Assembly: GCF_000271665.2 (NCBI RefSeq)
Contig: NZ_CP010978.1
Span: 1,892,501 to 1,956,500 of the forward strand
Reading direction: 5' to 3'
DNA from: Pelosinus fermentans JBW45
GTDB taxonomy: Bacteria > Bacillota > Negativicutes > DSM-13327
Length of the DNA stretch: 64,000 nt
Under the pieces are notes generated by a model that ran no database searches, was not told the origin of the DNA, and saw only the letters and a list, made by a program, of their open reading frames with translations. This document shows, in pieces, positions 44,471 through 53,152 of the stretch. The translations under genes were made by a program, and so were the position numbers. Numbering within the stretch: the stretch's first letter is position 1; every line of letters starts with the position of its first letter.

Positions 44471-45514
44471 ATGGAAACAGTAAAAGTAATTCTATGGGGC
44501 TTGGGTGCAATGGGAAGCGGTATGGTCAGAGACATTGTACAGAACAAGAAAGGAATTGAAATTGTTGGTGCCATTGGGCAAAATCCTCAAAAAATTGGAA
44601 AAGACCTAGGGGATGTCTTGGGACTCGAAAAAAAACTGGGAGTTATAATATCTAAAAGCCCTGGAGAAGTATTGAATAATACGAAGGCGGACGTGGTACT
44701 GCTTTCTACTCAGTCGCTTACCAAAGAGGTATTTCCAGAGATTAAGCTGATTGTGGAATCTGGCAAAAACGTTATCACGATTGCAGAGGAAATGTCAGCA
44801 CCGCAAGTGGAAACACCTGACTTGGCAAAAGAGATGGATGCACTTGCTAAAAAGCATAATGTGACTATTTTGGGAACTGGCGTTAACCCTGGTTTTGTGC
44901 TAGATACATTGATTTTAACATTGACTGGTGCTTGTCAAGTTGTCAACAAAATTTGGGCAGCCAGAATTAATGATCTTTCCCCTTTTGGCCCGACAGTGAT
45001 GAAGAGCCAGGGAGTTGGCACTACTTTGGAAGAGTTTAATAAAGGTGTAGAGAATGGCACGATCGTCGGACATATTGGTTTCCAACAGTCCATTTACTTA
45101 ATTGCTAATTCCCTTGGCTGGAAGCTGGACAAAGTGGTAGAAAGCCGCGAACCTATTATTACTAAGGTTTATCGTGAAACACCTCATGTTCAGGTTCAAG
45201 CTGGTATGGTTGCTGGCTGCCGTCATGTTGCACGCGGTTTATATAATGATCAGGAGATTATTACGTTAGAGCATCCACAGCAAATACATCCAGAGTTAGA
45301 AGGGATAAAAACCGGCGACTACATTACAATTGAAGGTACACCGACAATCAAGTTTGCTGATGAACAAGAAATTCCTGGAGGAATTGGTACAATGGCCACT
45401 GCTGTGAATATGATTCCGCAAGTAATTAATGCCAGGGCAGGCTTATTGACTATGCCAGAATTACCTGTGATTACTGCTCTAATGGGTGATGTACGAAAAC
45501 TAGTAACAAGATAA
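44471..45514 (+). CDS. ord: 2,4-diaminopentanoate dehydrogenase
   Basis: A 347-residue NAD(P)-dependent enzyme that oxidatively deaminates (2R,4S)-2,4-diaminopentanoate to 2-amino-4-oxopentanoate. The Rossmann motif is VILWGLGAMGSGMVRD at the N-terminus. GTGVNPGFVLDTLILTLTG (hallmark GVNPGF, ~137), LSPFGPTVMKSQGVG and EIPGGIGTMATAVNMIPQV follow the pattern of the DapB-like Ord family. ATG 44471 follows GGGGAGG. It sits directly behind a sigma-54 promoter and a 4 kb run of pathway genes follows. Confidence 0.93.
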   Translation: METVKVILWGLGAMGSGMVRDIVQNKKGIEIVGAIGQNPQKIGKDLGDVLGLEKKLGVIISKSPGEVLNNTKADVVLLSTQSLTKEVFPEIKLIVESGKNVITIAEEMSAPQVETPDLAKEMDALAKKHNVTILGTGVNPGFVLDTLILTLTGACQVVNKIWAARINDLSPFGPTVMKSQGVGTTLEEFNKGVENGTIVGHIGFQQSIYLIANSLGWKLDKVVESREPIITKVYRETPHVQVQAGMVAGCRHVARGLYNDQEIITLEHPQQIHPELEGIKTGDYITIEGTPTIKFADEQEIPGGIGTMATAVNMIPQVINARAGLLTMPELPVITALMGDVRKLVTR

Positions 45515-45519
45515 AAAAA

Positions 45520-45540
45520 GGGATGTAATTTACATCCCCC
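45520..45540 (+). terminator. Weak hairpin after ord
   Basis: GGGATGTAA pairs with TTACATCCC, without a T run. It may allow partial read-through to the permease gene. Confidence 0.4.
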
Positions 45541-45710
45541 TGTTATAGACAATACCCCTAATTGATAATATGATTCAGAACTGCCTTTTTGGGTTTCCTT
45601 ATGGATTAGGATTGTTGCTTTTTAAGTAGGAGTACAAGGGAAAAATGTACAAATGAAGGAGGATAGTAGGCAGAGTGTAATCACTGGAAAATAAACGAGG
45701 GGGACTAATA

Positions 45711-47147
45711 ATGAATGAAAAATTTAATGGAAAAATTGAGCAGGCTATAGCGCAGCAGTCAGGTTTGGATCGGGGGATGAAGAGTCGACATTTATTTATG
45801 ATTACGCTGGGGGGCGTTATTGGAACCGGATTATTTCTAGCTTCTGGTTCCACAATAAATCAAGCTGGACCGCTTGGTAGTGTAATAGCCTATATGATTG
45901 GCGGCTTTATCATGTATATGGTCATGATGTGTTTGGGTGAACTCGCTGTGGCAATGCCTGTATCCGGTGCGTTTCAAACCTATGCGAGCATGTTTATTTC
46001 GCCTTCTATTGGTTACTTATTAGGCTGGCTATTCTGGTTAAACGGGGCGACAACGATTGGAATTGACCTCGTGGCAGCAGGTATGCTCCTAAATAATTTG
46101 ACAGGAATTTCTGAATGGATTTGGGTACTCATATTTGGTGGTGTATTATTTGCTTTGAATTCCTTGCGGGTAGGGGTTTTTGGTGAATCTGAATTTTGGT
46201 TTGCTGGTATAAAAGTAGCAGCCATCATTGCCTGTATTATAGTGGGTGGTTTGTCAATGATGGGATATATTGGCGGTCATGAACCAATTGGCTTTAATAA
46301 TTATTTTACAGATGGCATATTTCCTAATGGTGTAGGTGCAATTTTAATAGCTATGCTCACGGTTGCATTTGCTTTTAATGGGACAGAAATTATTGGGATT
46401 GCTGCTGGCGAAAGCCAAAATCCAGAAAAAACTATTCCCAAAGCGGTGAATGCCACTGCATTTAGAACGCTATTGTTTTATGTTCTATCGATGATTGTTG
46501 TTGCAGCTATTGTTCCTTGGAGAGAAGCCGGCGTAAAAGACAGCATTTTTGCTGAAGTTTTTCAATATGCAGGCATCCCTGGTGCCTACACGATTATGAC
46601 ATTAGTGGTTATTACTTCGGCACTTTCTTGTGGCAATTCATGGGCTTATAGTGCCACCCGTATTTTGTGGGCAATGTCTAAAGATGGTATGGCGCCGTCT
46701 GCTTTAAGCAAATTAAATAGTCATCAGGTTCCTATGAATGCGTTGATTTTGACTATGGCTGTTTCTGGCATGTCTTTGTTATGCAGTGTGTTTGCCGCAG
46801 ATACAGTATACCTTTGGCTGATTTCGATTTGTGGGTTAGCAGGTGTGCTAGGTTGGATGGGTATATGTGCTTCCCAATATTGCTTCCGAAAGCAATTTGT
46901 TGGTAATGGAGGAAATGTAGAGAATTTGAAATATAAAGTTCCTTTATTCCCCCTAGTTCCAGCTTTAGGTTTTTTTCTCAATGCCCTCATTGTAATCGGA
47001 TTATGGTTTGATGATAGTCAGCGTATTGCGATTTATGCTAGCGTACCGTTTATTATCATTGTTATGATATATTATTATAAGGTTGTTTCACCGCGTCGGG
47101 GATTGATTCAGATGGAGAAGGCAGAACGCACAGATAATCAAGCATGA
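45711..47147 (+). CDS. Amino-acid permease (APC family, AAT type)
   Basis: A 478-residue, twelve-helix inner-membrane symporter. The N-terminal GLDRGMKSRHLFMITLGG and GVIGTGLFLASGSTINQAGP (hallmark GGVIGTGLF, ~38) are typical of the LysP/GabP/basic amino-acid group, with AFAFNGTEIIGIAAGESQNPEKTIP-like motif (FNGTEIIGIAAGES, ~222). It lies between ord and ortA, so ornithine is the most likely substrate (inference). AACGAGGGGG precedes the ATG. Confidence 0.9.
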   Translation: MNEKFNGKIEQAIAQQSGLDRGMKSRHLFMITLGGVIGTGLFLASGSTINQAGPLGSVIAYMIGGFIMYMVMMCLGELAVAMPVSGAFQTYASMFISPSIGYLLGWLFWLNGATTIGIDLVAAGMLLNNLTGISEWIWVLIFGGVLFALNSLRVGVFGESEFWFAGIKVAAIIACIIVGGLSMMGYIGGHEPIGFNNYFTDGIFPNGVGAILIAMLTVAFAFNGTEIIGIAAGESQNPEKTIPKAVNATAFRTLLFYVLSMIVVAAIVPWREAGVKDSIFAEVFQYAGIPGAYTIMTLVVITSALSCGNSWAYSATRILWAMSKDGMAPSALSKLNSHQVPMNALILTMAVSGMSLLCSVFAADTVYLWLISICGLAGVLGWMGICASQYCFRKQFVGNGGNVENLKYKVPLFPLVPALGFFLNALIVIGLWFDDSQRIAIYASVPFIIIVMIYYYKVVSPRRGLIQMEKAERTDNQA

Positions 47148-47181
47148 TTTCTGAATATTCACAAAAGAAGGGAGAGTTACT

Positions 47182-47493
47182 ATGTCGCAAGCACAGAAAG
47201 GTGATTGGGTACAAATATATCAGGTGATTTTACCGGTGGGCGAACGTGCACCACAGGTGCCAGCAGAAACAGCAGGTGTTCCTTTGGAGATGTGGGTGAA
47301 AGGATTTTTAGAGGAAGAACAAGCACAAGTGGGTACTGATGTAACTATTCGTTCACTGGCTGGTCGCTTACTACAGGGACAGTTGGTAGCTATAAAACCC
47401 GATTATGAGGTTAACTATGGCTTTCCTCAACCAGAATTGTTAACGATTGGTGTTGAATTAAGGGCGATATTGGAGGGGAATGGTAATGTCTAA
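47182..47493 (+). CDS. ortA: 2-amino-4-oxopentanoate thiolase, alpha subunit
   Basis: A 103-residue subunit of the PLP-dependent thiolase that cleaves 2-amino-4-oxopentanoate with CoA to alanine and acetyl-CoA. GDWVQIYQVILPVGERAPQVP at the start (hallmark ILPVGERAPQVP), PLEMWVKGFL, AQVGTDVTIRSLAGR and VNYGFPQPEL are typical of OrtA. GGGAGAG precedes the ATG. It overlaps ortB by 8 bp from the preferred ortB start, indicating coupled synthesis of the two subunits. Confidence 0.92.
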   Translation: MSQAQKGDWVQIYQVILPVGERAPQVPAETAGVPLEMWVKGFLEEEQAQVGTDVTIRSLAGRLLQGQLVAIKPDYEVNYGFPQPELLTIGVELRAILEGNGNV

Positions 47494-48901
47494 TACTAGC
47501 TACCAAGCGGTAATTGCTCGGAAACCGGAAATTATCAAAAAAGCAACGAATATTGATTATGCTGCATTTGAAAGTGGTGAGATTGGGTTTGATTATGAGC
47601 GCATGATGAGCCAGGTGGCATATAGTTTGAATAAGATTCGTCAAATACAACAGGAAACCGGAGTTGGCAATACGCCGTTACTGGAACTAAAAAATATTAC
47701 GGCTTTGGCGAGACAGCTAGCTGGTCCAGGAAAGGGTGCCAGGATTTTTATCAAAGATGAAGCCTGCAATCCGTCAGGCAGCTTTAAAGCACGGCGGGCT
47801 TCGGTATCCGTTTATCATGCTAAACAGCATGGGTATAAAGGGGTTGTTGCTGCAACTAGTGGTAATTTTGGTGCAGCAATTGCTTCCCAAGCTGCCATGC
47901 GTGGCTTAAAAAGCATTATTGTTCAAGAAGTGTTTGACAGCCGTGGCATTGGACAGCCGGAAATATTGGAAAAAGGAAGAGCCTGTGAAGCATATGGTGC
48001 TGAGGTTATTCAAATGACTGTTGGTCCAGAACTTTTTTATCAATTCCTTCTTGTGCTGGAACAAACAGGCTATTTCAATGCATCTTTATATACTCCATTT
48101 AGTATTTGCGGCATTGAAACATTAGGAACCGAAATCGCAGAACAGACGTTATTGGCGACAGGGCGAAAGCCAGATGCCGTTGTTGTAACCCATGCTGGTG
48201 GCGGGAATGTGACTGGTACAGCGCGAGGCTTGCAACGGGCTGGTTGTGAAAGCACCCAGATTGTTGCTGCTAGCGTTGACTTGAAAGGTCTGCATATGGC
48301 CAGTGACATTGATTTTAACCGTAAATCGTTTACTACCGGACACACTGGTTTTGGCATGCCGTTTGCGACTTCCCCTGATCGTGCGGATGTACCGCGGAAT
48401 GCGGCACGACCATTACGCTATATGGATCGCTATGTAACGATTACGCAAGGCGAAGTATTTTATGTAACTGAAATGTTGGCTATGCTGGAAGGTTTGGAAC
48501 GTGGACCAGCTGGTAATACGTCATTGACCGCTGCGTTTGTGATGGCTCAGCATATGGAATGTGATGAGGTTATTGTTGTGCAAGAAACGGAATATACGGG
48601 TGCTGGGAAACATCCTTCTCCACAGCTTTCATTTGCCAAAAAGAATGGGATTGAAGTGCGTCGCGGTAATCCAATCGAAAATGTGCCAGGCAAAGCGATC
48701 ATTATCCCTGAACATCCTGGGCAAATCAATATCAAAGACATTAATTTGGACAGAGTACGTCAATCTTATCTTCGTAATGCGCTAGGTAGTGTCGGTACTG
48801 GAGCACTGCATCCTCAGGATATTGAATTCTTGGCAGCTGAAACTAGGCTGGAAGCAGCAATCGTTGAGAAAAAAGTCCGTGAGATACAAGCGAACCTGTG
48901 A
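47486..48901 (+). CDS. ortB: 2-amino-4-oxopentanoate thiolase, beta subunit
   Basis: A 471-residue PLP fold-type II protein similar to threonine synthase/cysteine synthase folds. The PLP lysine is in NPSGSFKARRAS (~94), with ATSGNFGAAIASQAAMRG (~125) for phosphate binding and THAGGGNVTGTARG (~235). ATG 47486 is used because GGAGGGG (47472-47478) is 7 nt upstream; the ATG at 47480 is too close. It is the catalytic subunit that ends the pathway with alanine and acetyl-CoA. Confidence 0.93.
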   Translation: MSNTSYQAVIARKPEIIKKATNIDYAAFESGEIGFDYERMMSQVAYSLNKIRQIQQETGVGNTPLLELKNITALARQLAGPGKGARIFIKDEACNPSGSFKARRASVSVYHAKQHGYKGVVAATSGNFGAAIASQAAMRGLKSIIVQEVFDSRGIGQPEILEKGRACEAYGAEVIQMTVGPELFYQFLLVLEQTGYFNASLYTPFSICGIETLGTEIAEQTLLATGRKPDAVVVTHAGGGNVTGTARGLQRAGCESTQIVAASVDLKGLHMASDIDFNRKSFTTGHTGFGMPFATSPDRADVPRNAARPLRYMDRYVTITQGEVFYVTEMLAMLEGLERGPAGNTSLTAAFVMAQHMECDEVIVVQETEYTGAGKHPSPQLSFAKKNGIEVRRGNPIENVPGKAIIIPEHPGQINIKDINLDRVRQSYLRNALGSVGTGALHPQDIEFLAAETRLEAAIVEKKVREIQANL

Positions 48902-48939
48902 TGTTCGACAGGCTAATTCATTGGTTACAATTTGGTTTT

Positions 48940-48972
48940 AGGGGGTGATCCCAGATATTTCTGGGAATTATA
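48940..48972 (+). promoter_or_regulatory. Ribosome site of oraS separated from the start by a hairpin
   Basis: AGGGGGTGA (48940-48948) is followed by the perfect hairpin TCCCAGA-TATT-TCTGGGA (48949-48966), then ATTAT and ATG 48972. If the 18-nt hairpin forms, the effective spacing to ATG is about 5 nt; otherwise it is 23. Confidence 0.5.
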
Positions 48973-49337
48973 TGCAGAGAAATGATGATTATTTACAGCG
49001 AAGAGTTCATCTAGCACCTTTGACGGATGAAGAATTAAAGGATCGTTTTTGGGAATTGGCAAAACAACTAGTTGAGCCGCTGGTTGAACTGGCAGATACA
49101 CATACTTCGCCGTCGGTGGAGCGTTCGGTATTGTTACGCATGGGATTTTCTAGTATGGAAGCCAAAGAAATTGTTCAGCATTGTGAGGAACAAGGACTTC
49201 TGGGCAAGGGGGCTGGTCATGCTGTATGGCGGCTAGCTGCATTAAAAAAGATAGACTATCGTGAAGCTGGCTTGCAGTTAGGTAAAGGTCAAGGTTGGGA
49301 GAAATTAGCGCAGTTTTGGGCAAAGGGGGGAGCCTAA
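48972..49337 (+). CDS. oraS: D-ornithine 4,5-aminomutase, small subunit
   Basis: A 121-residue subunit, the length known for OraS. RRVHLAPLTDEELKDRFWELAKQ, ERSVLLRMGFSSMEAKEIV and GLLGKGAGHAVWRLA are highly typical. The start at ATG 48972 matches the family N-terminus; a GTG at 48945 would add nine unrelated residues. It forms a heterodimer/tetramer with OraE. Its TAA overlaps the oraE ATG (TAATG). Confidence 0.93.
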   Translation: MQRNDDYLQRRVHLAPLTDEELKDRFWELAKQLVEPLVELADTHTSPSVERSVLLRMGFSSMEAKEIVQHCEEQGLLGKGAGHAVWRLAALKKIDYREAGLQLGKGQGWEKLAQFWAKGGA

Positions 49338-51538
49338 TGATATTGAATCATGAAGATAAGATTTCGTTGGAAGCAATATTAACAGATCTACAGACATATC
49401 GTCCCAAACGCAAAGGCTGGACGTGGCGCAAACCCCATGCAACTGGGAAAATCGGTCCTTTTACCTATAAGCAGACATCGGAATCCCTTCAAGCGTCTGG
49501 AGGATTACCCGCATCCAAATATTTCAATAGTATTGATCCCCAGCCTGATTGTGTTATTACTACTGAAATAGCCTCAGGACGATTTGAGGACGATATTCGC
49601 CGGATGCGTATGGCAGCTTGGCACGGTGCGGATCATCTTATGGTTATTCGTACGGCAGGACAAAGCCACTTTGATGGCTTAATTGAAGGCACTCCTGAAG
49701 GTGTGGGCGGTGTGCCGATTACGCGCAAACAACTTCGCGCAACCCGCAAAGCACTAGACTATATTGAAGAGGAAGTCGGTCGCCCGATTAATTTTCACTC
49801 TTATGTAAGTGGTGTAGCAGGCCCAGAAGTTGCCGTGTTGTTTTCTGAAGAAGGAGTAAATGGAGCGCACCAAGACCCACAATATAATGTATTGTACCGC
49901 AATATCAATATGTACCGTTCCTTTGTTGATGCTGCTGTTGCCAAGAAAATGATGGCAACAAGTGGTATGGCCCAAATTGATGGTGCACACAATGCTAATG
50001 CTACGGCGCGTGAAGCGTGGAAAGTAATGCCAGAATTGATGGTGCAGCATGCTATCAATTGTCAATATTCTGTAATGGTAGGGATGCTCAAGGACAAGAT
50101 TTGTTTGTCTACCGTGCCGCCAACTGCGCCGCCAGCTCCGTGTATTAGCTTGGATCTGCCCTATGCTGTAGCATTGCGCCAACTGTTCAAGGGTTATAGA
50201 TTTCGCGCACAAATGAATACTAAGTATATGGAATCCTGCACACGGGAAGTTACAACTACCCATGTGCTGAATACGTTGCTGTCAAGATTGACCAGTGCCG
50301 ATATTCAAAGCACGATTACACCAGATGAGGGCCGCAATGTTCCTTGGCATTATAATAACATTCATGGTGTAAATACCGCGAAACAAGCGCTGCTTGGGCT
50401 AGATGGTATTATGGATTACGTCACTCTCAATTTTGACGGACCTCTGGGTGAAAAAGTTCGTGAATTAAAAGAACGAGCTTGTTTATTCATGGAAGAAATT
50501 GTGGCATCCGGCGGTTACTTTACGGCAGTCAGCCAAGGGTTCTTCGTAGATTCAGGTTTCTATCCAGAACGAGGTGGAGATGGTATTGCGAGGCAAATGA
50601 ATGGCGGCGTTGGAGCAGGCACCATAGTTCCCCGGGATAAAGACTATATGGCACCGGTTTGTGATCACTTTGGTTATAATAAGTTGCCAGCAGATTGTAG
50701 TGTTACCGAACCATGTGATTTGATTGACGGTTGTACCTTATGCCATTCAGAAAAAATCCAGTGGATTGATGAACTGGATCCAGAAGATAATGTATATAAG
50801 CGGTTGGCTCAGAATGAAACAGAACGTAAAGAAGGGTTATTACGGCCAGAAGTACAGTGGCATGGTGACGGTATCGTTTGTATGACCATGTTCTTGCCGG
50901 CAGCAGAACGTGTGGCAGAATTTGCTGCAAAGGATATTGCGGAACGATTGGGATTAGAAGATGTTGAAGTTATTCACAAACAAGCCATGCATCCTTCAGA
51001 GGGAGCACTAATTGAAGTAAAAGGTAAGGTACCATTCGGTATCGATCCGGCAAAATTAGTGATTCCGCCTTTAGTTGAACCTCTAAGTGAAGAGGCAATC
51101 AGGCAATACGTTAGTGAGAATAAGTTGAAAATCGTGGCAGCCACAGTAGGGGAAGATGAGCATTCTGTTGGTCTAAAGGAAATCCTTGATATTAAGCATG
51201 GTGGGATTGAGAAATTTGGCATCGAATGTAATTATCTGGGAACATCCGTATCGGTAGAAAAACTAGCAGATGCGGCGGTGGAAATTGGCGCAGACGCGAT
51301 TTTGGCTAGTGCAATTATCTCCCATTCTGATATTCATCGCATCAACATGCGGCGACTACATCAATATTGCCAGGAAAAAGGCATTCGACAAGATCTGATC
51401 GTTGTTTGTGGTGGAACACAAATTACGAATGAAATGGCCAAGGAAGAAGGCATGGATGCTGGCTTTGGTCGTGGTACGAAAGGCGTTCATGTAGCTAGCT
51501 TTTTAGTCGATCAGCATCGCGCAAACAAGAAAGGGTGA
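49337..51538 (+). CDS. oraE: D-ornithine 4,5-aminomutase, large subunit (adenosylcobalamin and PLP dependent)
   Basis: A 733-residue catalytic subunit that moves the terminal amino group of D-ornithine from C5 to C4, giving 2,4-diaminopentanoate. The TIM-barrel part contains FEDDIRRMRMAAWHGADHLMVIRT-type sequence (hallmark RMAAWHGADH, ~95). The C-terminal Rossmann domain has the cobalamin motif D-x-H-x-x-G (GEDEHSVGL, ~610) and a nearby ILDIKHGGIE whose lysine may hold PLP. ATG 49337 follows GGGGGGAGCC and overlaps the oraS stop. Its cofactor links this operon to the cobalamin riboswitch 10 kb upstream. Confidence 0.96.
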   Translation: MILNHEDKISLEAILTDLQTYRPKRKGWTWRKPHATGKIGPFTYKQTSESLQASGGLPASKYFNSIDPQPDCVITTEIASGRFEDDIRRMRMAAWHGADHLMVIRTAGQSHFDGLIEGTPEGVGGVPITRKQLRATRKALDYIEEEVGRPINFHSYVSGVAGPEVAVLFSEEGVNGAHQDPQYNVLYRNINMYRSFVDAAVAKKMMATSGMAQIDGAHNANATAREAWKVMPELMVQHAINCQYSVMVGMLKDKICLSTVPPTAPPAPCISLDLPYAVALRQLFKGYRFRAQMNTKYMESCTREVTTTHVLNTLLSRLTSADIQSTITPDEGRNVPWHYNNIHGVNTAKQALLGLDGIMDYVTLNFDGPLGEKVRELKERACLFMEEIVASGGYFTAVSQGFFVDSGFYPERGGDGIARQMNGGVGAGTIVPRDKDYMAPVCDHFGYNKLPADCSVTEPCDLIDGCTLCHSEKIQWIDELDPEDNVYKRLAQNETERKEGLLRPEVQWHGDGIVCMTMFLPAAERVAEFAAKDIAERLGLEDVEVIHKQAMHPSEGALIEVKGKVPFGIDPAKLVIPPLVEPLSEEAIRQYVSENKLKIVAATVGEDEHSVGLKEILDIKHGGIEKFGIECNYLGTSVSVEKLADAAVEIGADAILASAIISHSDIHRINMRRLHQYCQEKGIRQDLIVVCGGTQITNEMAKEEGMDAGFGRGTKGVHVASFLVDQHRANKKG

Positions 51539-51543
51539 ATAGG

Positions 51544-52899
51544 ATGAAAACTGTTGATATGTTGGTTGCCGAAATTGGCAGCACGACGACTGTTGTAAAT
51601 GCCTTTCATAGTATTGATACAGATGCGCCGATTTTTGTTGGGCAGGGGCAGGCAGCTACGACCGCATTGGCAGGTGATGTCACTATTGGTTTATATCAGG
51701 CAATTGCTTGTTTGGAAAAAAGGCTGGGGACTCAGCTCGCTTGGCAGGAGATGGTGGCTTCCAGTAGTGCAGCTGGTGGTCTTAGGATGACGGTACATGG
51801 TCTAGTTTATGATATGACTGTGAAAGCGGCGCAGGAAGCGGCTCTAGGGGCTGGTGCGAACATTTATTGGGTGACAGCCGGCGAACTGAGTGATGCTGAT
51901 ATTGACACGATTGAACGCACTAAGCCGAATATTATCTTATTGGCTGGCGGGGTAGATTATGGTGAAAAAGCGACAGTAATTGCTAATGCCAGGCGTTTGA
52001 GTCATCTGACTTGTCCAATACCGATTATCTATGCTGGTAATAGGGCAGTTAGCGATGAAGTACGGCAGATACTGACTGCAGGTAATATACCAGTGACGAT
52101 AGTCGAAAATGTTTATCCGCGGATTGATCAGTTGAATATTGAACCAACACGCCGGGAGATTCACGATGTGTTTGAAAAACACATCGTCGAAGCTCCTGGT
52201 ATGCAAAAAATTAGGGAATTGGTGAATGGAAGTATCATTCCAACACCAGGAGCTGTCATGAAGGCTGCCCAATTGCTACGTAAAAGTATCGGGGATTTAA
52301 TGGTCTTAGATGTGGGCGGAGCGACAACCGATGTTCACTCTGTAACAGAAGGTGATCCGGAAATCACAGCCATGCTGGTTGGTCCGGAGCCATTTGCCAA
52401 ACGCACGGTAGAAGGCGATTTGGGAGTCTATGTAAACGCTGATAATGTACTGGCACTTTGTGACAATAGTAAGCTTTGTAAACAGCTGGACTGTACACCA
52501 CAAGAATTGACTATTTTACGGACACCACTGCCGGCTACTGATAAAGAAAAATTATTTGCAGGTTATTTGACGGATATGGCTGTACAGACAGCCGTAAATC
52601 GGCATGTTGGTAATATTGAGCATATTTATGGTCCAACCGGAAGGTTAACAGTTGCTAGAGGTAAAGACTTAACTGGAGTTAAATGGATCATCGGCACAGG
52701 TGGGGCATTGACTCGTTTGCCGGTGGGACTGGATATTTTGACAAATATTAACGCGCCGTCTAGTAGTAATTTGTTGCTGCCACGGCAGGGGCACGCTCTG
52801 CTTGATCGGCATTATATTATGGCATCTGCTGGAATGTTAGCCCAGAAGTATCCCCAGGCTGCTTTGGGTATCTTGCGGCAAAGTTTATCCGATGACTAA
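51544..52899 (+). CDS. MutL/GlmL-like ASKHA protein, probable mutase reactivation factor
   Basis: A 451-residue protein with actin-like nucleotide-binding motifs: LVAEIGSTTTVVNAF (phosphate 1), IILLAGGVDYGEKATVIANA, LMVLDVGGATTDVHSV (phosphate 2) and WIIGTGGALTRLPVG (adenosine). MutL/GlmL proteins accompany B12-dependent mutases and are believed to exchange damaged cofactor. The gene follows oraE by 5 bp. ATG 51544 is preferred. The last codons (SLSDD and the stop) lie inside the dispersed repeat that begins at 52884, so the natural C-terminus has been replaced. Confidence 0.85.
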   Translation: MKTVDMLVAEIGSTTTVVNAFHSIDTDAPIFVGQGQAATTALAGDVTIGLYQAIACLEKRLGTQLAWQEMVASSSAAGGLRMTVHGLVYDMTVKAAQEAALGAGANIYWVTAGELSDADIDTIERTKPNIILLAGGVDYGEKATVIANARRLSHLTCPIPIIYAGNRAVSDEVRQILTAGNIPVTIVENVYPRIDQLNIEPTRREIHDVFEKHIVEAPGMQKIRELVNGSIIPTPGAVMKAAQLLRKSIGDLMVLDVGGATTDVHSVTEGDPEITAMLVGPEPFAKRTVEGDLGVYVNADNVLALCDNSKLCKQLDCTPQELTILRTPLPATDKEKLFAGYLTDMAVQTAVNRHVGNIEHIYGPTGRLTVARGKDLTGVKWIIGTGGALTRLPVGLDILTNINAPSSSNLLLPRQGHALLDRHYIMASAGMLAQKYPQAALGILRQSLSDD

Positions 52900-53091
52900 A
52901 CTGCTCTAAGACTCCCCATCTTCTATCTCGTTAACAGAATGTAATCCCCTTCCCTCTGGTCAGCAGGATAACAGTCTGTAGAACTCGAAGTAAGTTCGCT
53001 CTAAGGGTCTCTAGACCCAAGGCTCACTTATATAAGTGGGAGTTAAGAGCGGCTAAGATTCAGGTGGAGTTAAACTTCATCTGAATCAAGT
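52884..53091 (+). repeat. Dispersed two-hairpin repeat, copy B (with internal insert)
   Basis: Begins TTTATCCGATGACTAAACTG inside the preceding gene and supplies its TAA. It is interrupted after CTTCTAT (~52926) by roughly 95 bp, which include AGTTCGCTCTAAGGGTCT..AGACCCAAGG, then resumes ATAAGTGGGAGTTAAGAGCG and ends with the CAGGTGGAGTT..CATCTGAA hairpin. Confidence 0.75.
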
Positions 53092-53152
53092 CTTTTTATC
53101 TAACATCTCGGGTTTCCGAGAGATACATTGATAATGTGGGAGGAAATTTCAG

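Noticed and set aside
45590-45630. Possible third sigma-54 promoter before the amino-acid permease (TGGATTAGGATTGTTGC)
   Set aside because: GG and GC are 14 bp apart instead of 12, so it does not fit the -24/-12 spacing.
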